Shown: positions 61,109-64,000 of the stretch, piece after piece
Position numbering within the stretch: position 1 is the stretch's first letter
Layout of the letters: every line of letters starts with the position of its first letter
Origin: Pseudomonadota bacterium
GTDB lineage: Bacteria; Pseudomonadota; Gammaproteobacteria; Steroidobacterales; Steroidobacteraceae
DNA length: 64,000 nt
Reading direction: 5' to 3'
Assembly (NCBI GenBank): GCA_023391815.1
Contig: JAEWAF010000072.1
Location: forward strand, 135,513 to 199,512
The notes under the pieces: model-generated
Told to the model about the DNA's origin: nothing
What the model saw: the letters and a program-made list of their open reading frames with translations, nothing else
Database searches by the model: none
Translations under genes and position numbers: made by a program

Positions 61109-61139
61109 AAAAAAAAACCGCCAGTGTCGCTGGCGGTTT
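61109..61139 (-). terminator. Attenuator terminator in the DAHP synthase leader
   Basis: On the minus strand AAACCGCCAG and CTGGCGGTTT form a 10-bp stem around CGACA, and nine T residues follow. It lies between the leader peptide and the DAHP synthase start, so it ends transcription before the gene. Its 5' arm (CCGCCAGCG) can pair instead with CGCTGGCGG at 61186-61194 inside the leader-peptide reading frame, an antiterminator. Confidence 0.85.
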
Positions 61140-61165
61140 CTTCGGGTGACTCGGTTATCGTTTCG

Positions 61166-61243
61166 TCAAATCGAGGTCAGTCCATCCGCCAGCGGCATCG
61201 GATAGCTAAAGTAGAACCAATAGCGGGCGAAGGACTGAAACAT
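61166..61243 (-). CDS. Aromatic-rich leader peptide of the DAHP synthase attenuator
   Basis: A 25-codon reading frame ATG to TGA beginning MFQSFARYWFYFSYP. Eight of its first 14 residues are aromatic (Phe2, Phe5, Tyr8, Trp9, Phe10, Tyr11, Phe12, Tyr14). It ends 27 bases before the terminator stem. Ribosome stalling at the aromatic codons would leave the CGCTGGCGG segment (codons 17-19) free to form the antiterminator. No clear ribosome-binding site; a GATAAT -10-like box at 61264-61269 implies a very short untranslated leader. Confidence 0.82.
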   Translation of the reverse strand: MFQSFARYWFYFSYPMPLADGLTSI

Positions 61244-61564
61244 GGCGCGTTTGATAACACAGGATTATCGCGCTTCGCAACTGCCGGTTTGGCCCCCTGT
61301 AAGCAGACGCGACGCTCAAGGAACTGGATCACTTCCCGGCATGCGGGCGTTCGACGGAGCGCCCACCCGCCCCGGACCGCCTTGCATCGACATGCTGCGC
61401 GCCAGGTAACCATTGGCGATGTGCTGATCGCGGGCCGGTATGAGCGGTGACCCATTCGTTACCCGCTCCTGACTGAATAGATACCCGCGACCTCCTAGGA
61501 TGTTTGCCATCGACAGCAGCGATAGACGCGCTGCTGCACTGGCCACCCTCGAAGGAATAAAACA
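61244..61564. other. Intergenic region between the DAHP synthase leader and the last TonB receptor
   Basis: These 321 bases separate divergent genes. On the minus side they hold the GATAAT box of the leader transcript; on the plus side a GAAGGA ribosome-binding site before the receptor ATG. I see no other gene, repeat or RNA. Confidence 0.5.
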
Positions 61565-63979
61565 ATGCGCAGACTATCGACCCCCGGTGAATCGCTGGGC
61601 TACTCAGCGTTGCTCGCCCTGATCGTTGCGGGAGGTGCGAACACGGCACACGCTGACGCCAGCCCCGACACCAACGTGTCCGCCGATTCTAAGATCGAGA
61701 GCGTGACCGTGACTGCGCGTCGTCGCGAAGAAGCGGTTCAGGACGTGCCGCTCGCGGTCTCGGTGCTGAACGCGGACAAGATCGAAGCCACGGGCACGAT
61801 CAACGTTGGCCGGCTCTCCCAGTTGCAGCCTTCGGTGCAGTTCTATTCCAGCAATCCGCGCAATTCCAGCGTGAATATTCGGGGCCTCGGCACGCCGTTC
61901 GGTCTCACCAACGACGGCATCGAACCTGGCGTCGGTATCTATATCGATCAGGTTTATTACAACCGCAACGCCACCGCGACCTTCGATTTCCTGGACGTGG
62001 AACAAGTGGAGATTCTGCGTGGCCCACAGGGCACGCTCTACGGTAAGAACACCACCGCCGGCGCGGTGAACATCACCACGCGAAAGCCGACGTTTACGCC
62101 CGAGGCGCGCATCGAATTGACTCGCGGCAACTACAATTACACGCAGAGCAAAGCTTCGGTCTCGGGCCCGCTGGTCAGTGACAAGCTCGCCGGTCGCTTG
62201 AGTGCGTCCTATACCTCGCGCGACGGCACGATCTATAACGTCGCCACGGGTCAGCACATCAACGAGCTGGACAACCTCGGCGTGAAGGGTCAGCTGCTGT
62301 GGCAGGCGAGCCAGGACTTCAAAGTGACGTTCTCCGCCGATTACACCGAGCAGGATCCGATCGGCTACGGCCAGGTCTGGGCCAAGACGGGCTCGACGCA
62401 GCGTCCACTCAACCGTCAATATGCCGCGCTCGCCGCGGCCTCCGGCAATTATCAGCCGCCGAGCTTCAATCCGTTCGATCGACTCACCGATCTGGACTCG
62501 CCGCTCACGGCGATTCAACAGTTCGGCGGTGCCTCGGCGCTGGCGGAATGGAAGCTTGGTTCCGGTCAGCTGACTTCAGTGACCGCGTATCGCAAATGGG
62601 ATTGGGGTCCGTCGAACGATCGCGACTTCATCGGTCTGCCGATCACCACCATCTCCGCGAATCCGTCCAAACAACGGCAGTACTCGCAGGAACTGCGCTA
62701 CTCCGCATCGGGCGACAAGATCGACTACGTCGCCGGCGTGTACGGCTTCTATCAAACCGTGGATACCTCCGGCGTGCAGGAGCAAGGGTCGCTTGCGAGC
62801 CGCTGGCTGCTGAGCGGCGCGAACGCCAACAATCCGGCGATTCTGGACGGGCTGCGCTCGGAGAATGACATCGGCTTGAAGAACACCAGCGTCGCGGCCT
62901 TCGGCCAGCTCACCTGGCATGTCACGGACGATCTGCGGTTGCAACCCGGCTTGCGCGTCAACTACGACAAGAAGGAAGGCAAGTACATCGCGACGGTGAC
63001 GAACGGCACGAACACGCCGCTGACCGCCGCGCAGCTCGGCGTGCTCGCCCCACAGAGCTATGAGCCGAAGTTCGATGACACCAACGTCTCGGGCGACTTC
63101 ACCGTGTCCTATGACATCACCGACGATGTGCTCGCGTATGTGACTTACGCGCGCTCGTTCAAGTCGGGCGGCATCAATCTGTCGGGCTTGCCGCTGGATG
63201 CCAACAATCAGCCGATCACGGCCGTGGAAACCGTCGAGCCCGAGAGCACCAACCATTATGAAGCCGGCCTCAAGACTCAACTCTTCTCTCGCAGCGTGAC
63301 GCTGAATCTGTCGGCGTTCTGGACCGACATCACCGATTATCAGGCGACCGTCACCAACAGCCAGGCGAACGTGATCCGCGGCTATCTCGCGAACGCCGAC
63401 AAGGTTCGGGTGCGCGGCGTGGAACTGGAATTGAGCACGCGCCCGGTCGAGAGCTTGCTCATTTACGCCAACGGCTCGTACACGGACCACGAGTATGTGA
63501 AGTTCCCGGATGCACCGTGCCCGCCGGAATTGTCGGGCGGCACGGCGGCGACCGCTGCGAATCCTCCAAGCGCGCCCGGCACGCCGGGAGGCTTCAGCCC
63601 GCCCGCGTGCAATATCTCGGGCCAGTGGTTGCCGGGCATCTCGAAGGTGGCGCTGTCCTATGGATTGGAATATGAGTTGCCGCTGTCCGCGCTCGGCGAA
63701 GATGGCGGCGCCTACTTCGCGTTCGATGGCAGCTATCGTTCCCGGTTCTCGTCGAATCCATCGCGCTCGGCATACACCGACGTGGGCGGATACGCGCTTG
63801 CGAACTTCCGTGCGGGCGCTCGCTTCGGCAATGGCTGGAACCTGTACGGCTGGGTGCGCAATGCGTTCGACAAGGACTACTTCGAGTTTCTGTCCACGCA
63901 GTCGGGCAGCACCGGCCTGGTGGTTGCGCAGCTGGGCGATCCGCGCACTTATGGTTTGACGATCAACAAGTCGTTCTGA
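61565..63979 (+). CDS. TonB-dependent receptor
   Basis: An 804-residue outer-membrane transporter with a signal peptide ending NTAHADA. The probable TonB box is IESVTVTARRREE, followed by the plug with QVEILRGPQGTLYGKNTTAG (about 155-175). The barrel ends YGLTINKSF with terminal Phe. The type resembles receptors of sphingomonads and Steroidobacter relatives with unknown ligands. No regulator or enzyme gene is close on this strand in the window. Confidence 0.93.
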   Translation: MRRLSTPGESLGYSALLALIVAGGANTAHADASPDTNVSADSKIESVTVTARRREEAVQDVPLAVSVLNADKIEATGTINVGRLSQLQPSVQFYSSNPRNSSVNIRGLGTPFGLTNDGIEPGVGIYIDQVYYNRNATATFDFLDVEQVEILRGPQGTLYGKNTTAGAVNITTRKPTFTPEARIELTRGNYNYTQSKASVSGPLVSDKLAGRLSASYTSRDGTIYNVATGQHINELDNLGVKGQLLWQASQDFKVTFSADYTEQDPIGYGQVWAKTGSTQRPLNRQYAALAAASGNYQPPSFNPFDRLTDLDSPLTAIQQFGGASALAEWKLGSGQLTSVTAYRKWDWGPSNDRDFIGLPITTISANPSKQRQYSQELRYSASGDKIDYVAGVYGFYQTVDTSGVQEQGSLASRWLLSGANANNPAILDGLRSENDIGLKNTSVAAFGQLTWHVTDDLRLQPGLRVNYDKKEGKYIATVTNGTNTPLTAAQLGVLAPQSYEPKFDDTNVSGDFTVSYDITDDVLAYVTYARSFKSGGINLSGLPLDANNQPITAVETVEPESTNHYEAGLKTQLFSRSVTLNLSAFWTDITDYQATVTNSQANVIRGYLANADKVRVRGVELELSTRPVESLLIYANGSYTDHEYVKFPDAPCPPELSGGTAATAANPPSAPGTPGGFSPPACNISGQWLPGISKVALSYGLEYELPLSALGEDGGAYFAFDGSYRSRFSSNPSRSAYTDVGGYALANFRAGARFGNGWNLYGWVRNAFDKDYFEFLSTQSGSTGLVVAQLGDPRTYGLTINKSF

Positions 63980-64000
63980 TCGCATTCGCTCGATCGAGGG

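Overview
The window (about 62% G+C by eye) is a dense stretch of a Gram-negative chromosome. Many TonB-dependent receptors, lipoprotein signals, FecI/FecR signalling, an EmrAB-type efflux system and a CYP153-like P450 suggest an aerobic gammaproteobacterium, possibly of the Steroidobacterales/Nevskiales kind. That assignment is inference from gene content. I saw no rRNA, tRNA, CRISPR array, insertion sequence or prophage.

Layout. 1-5135: an exported aspartase (cut by the window edge), a 1-Cys peroxiredoxin, and a pncB-nadE pair for NAD salvage and synthesis. 5331-12371: a tightly coupled minus-strand operon joining a lanthanide-type PQQ alcohol dehydrogenase, its XoxJ-like partner and a cytochrome c to the three core subunits of a heme-copper oxidase. 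12538-21749: a GH15 glycosidase, then a plus-strand cluster (C-methyltransferase, SDR, rfbF, rfbG, GT1 glycosyltransferase, methyltransferase, small-molecule kinase) that looks like CDP-deoxysugar synthesis and attachment. 21736-27096: FecI-FecR-TonB receptor with a secreted PHP-domain protein.

27282-44906 reads as one phytate/inositol utilisation locus: two secreted beta-propeller phytases, a TonB receptor, an OPA-type MFS carrier, a PfkB kinase, a lipoprotein phosphatase, an RpiR-family regulator, and iolG plus iolBCDE. A repeated pseudo-palindrome, TGGAA-N6-TTTCA (or its complement), lies in each main intergenic region of this locus. It occurs as pairs exactly 30 bp apart at two promoters, and a related copy lies upstream of fecI. 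This predicts one regulon covering outer-membrane uptake, extracellular dephosphorylation, import and inositol catabolism.

45075-63979: an M14 peptidase-like gene and a CYP153-like P450, an OmpH-like chaperone, a SiaABC-like partner-switch module with a CBS-domain phosphatase, a CPA1 antiporter, a MarR-EmrA-EmrB-NodT efflux operon with an operator over its promoter, several smaller genes, a DAHP synthase preceded by a clear aromatic-rich leader peptide and attenuator, and a further TonB-dependent receptor.

Best candidates for under-described biology are the dehydrogenase-oxidase operon with its unusual oxidase subunit I, the phytate/inositol regulon, the DAHP synthase attenuator, and the CBS-linked partner-switch module.
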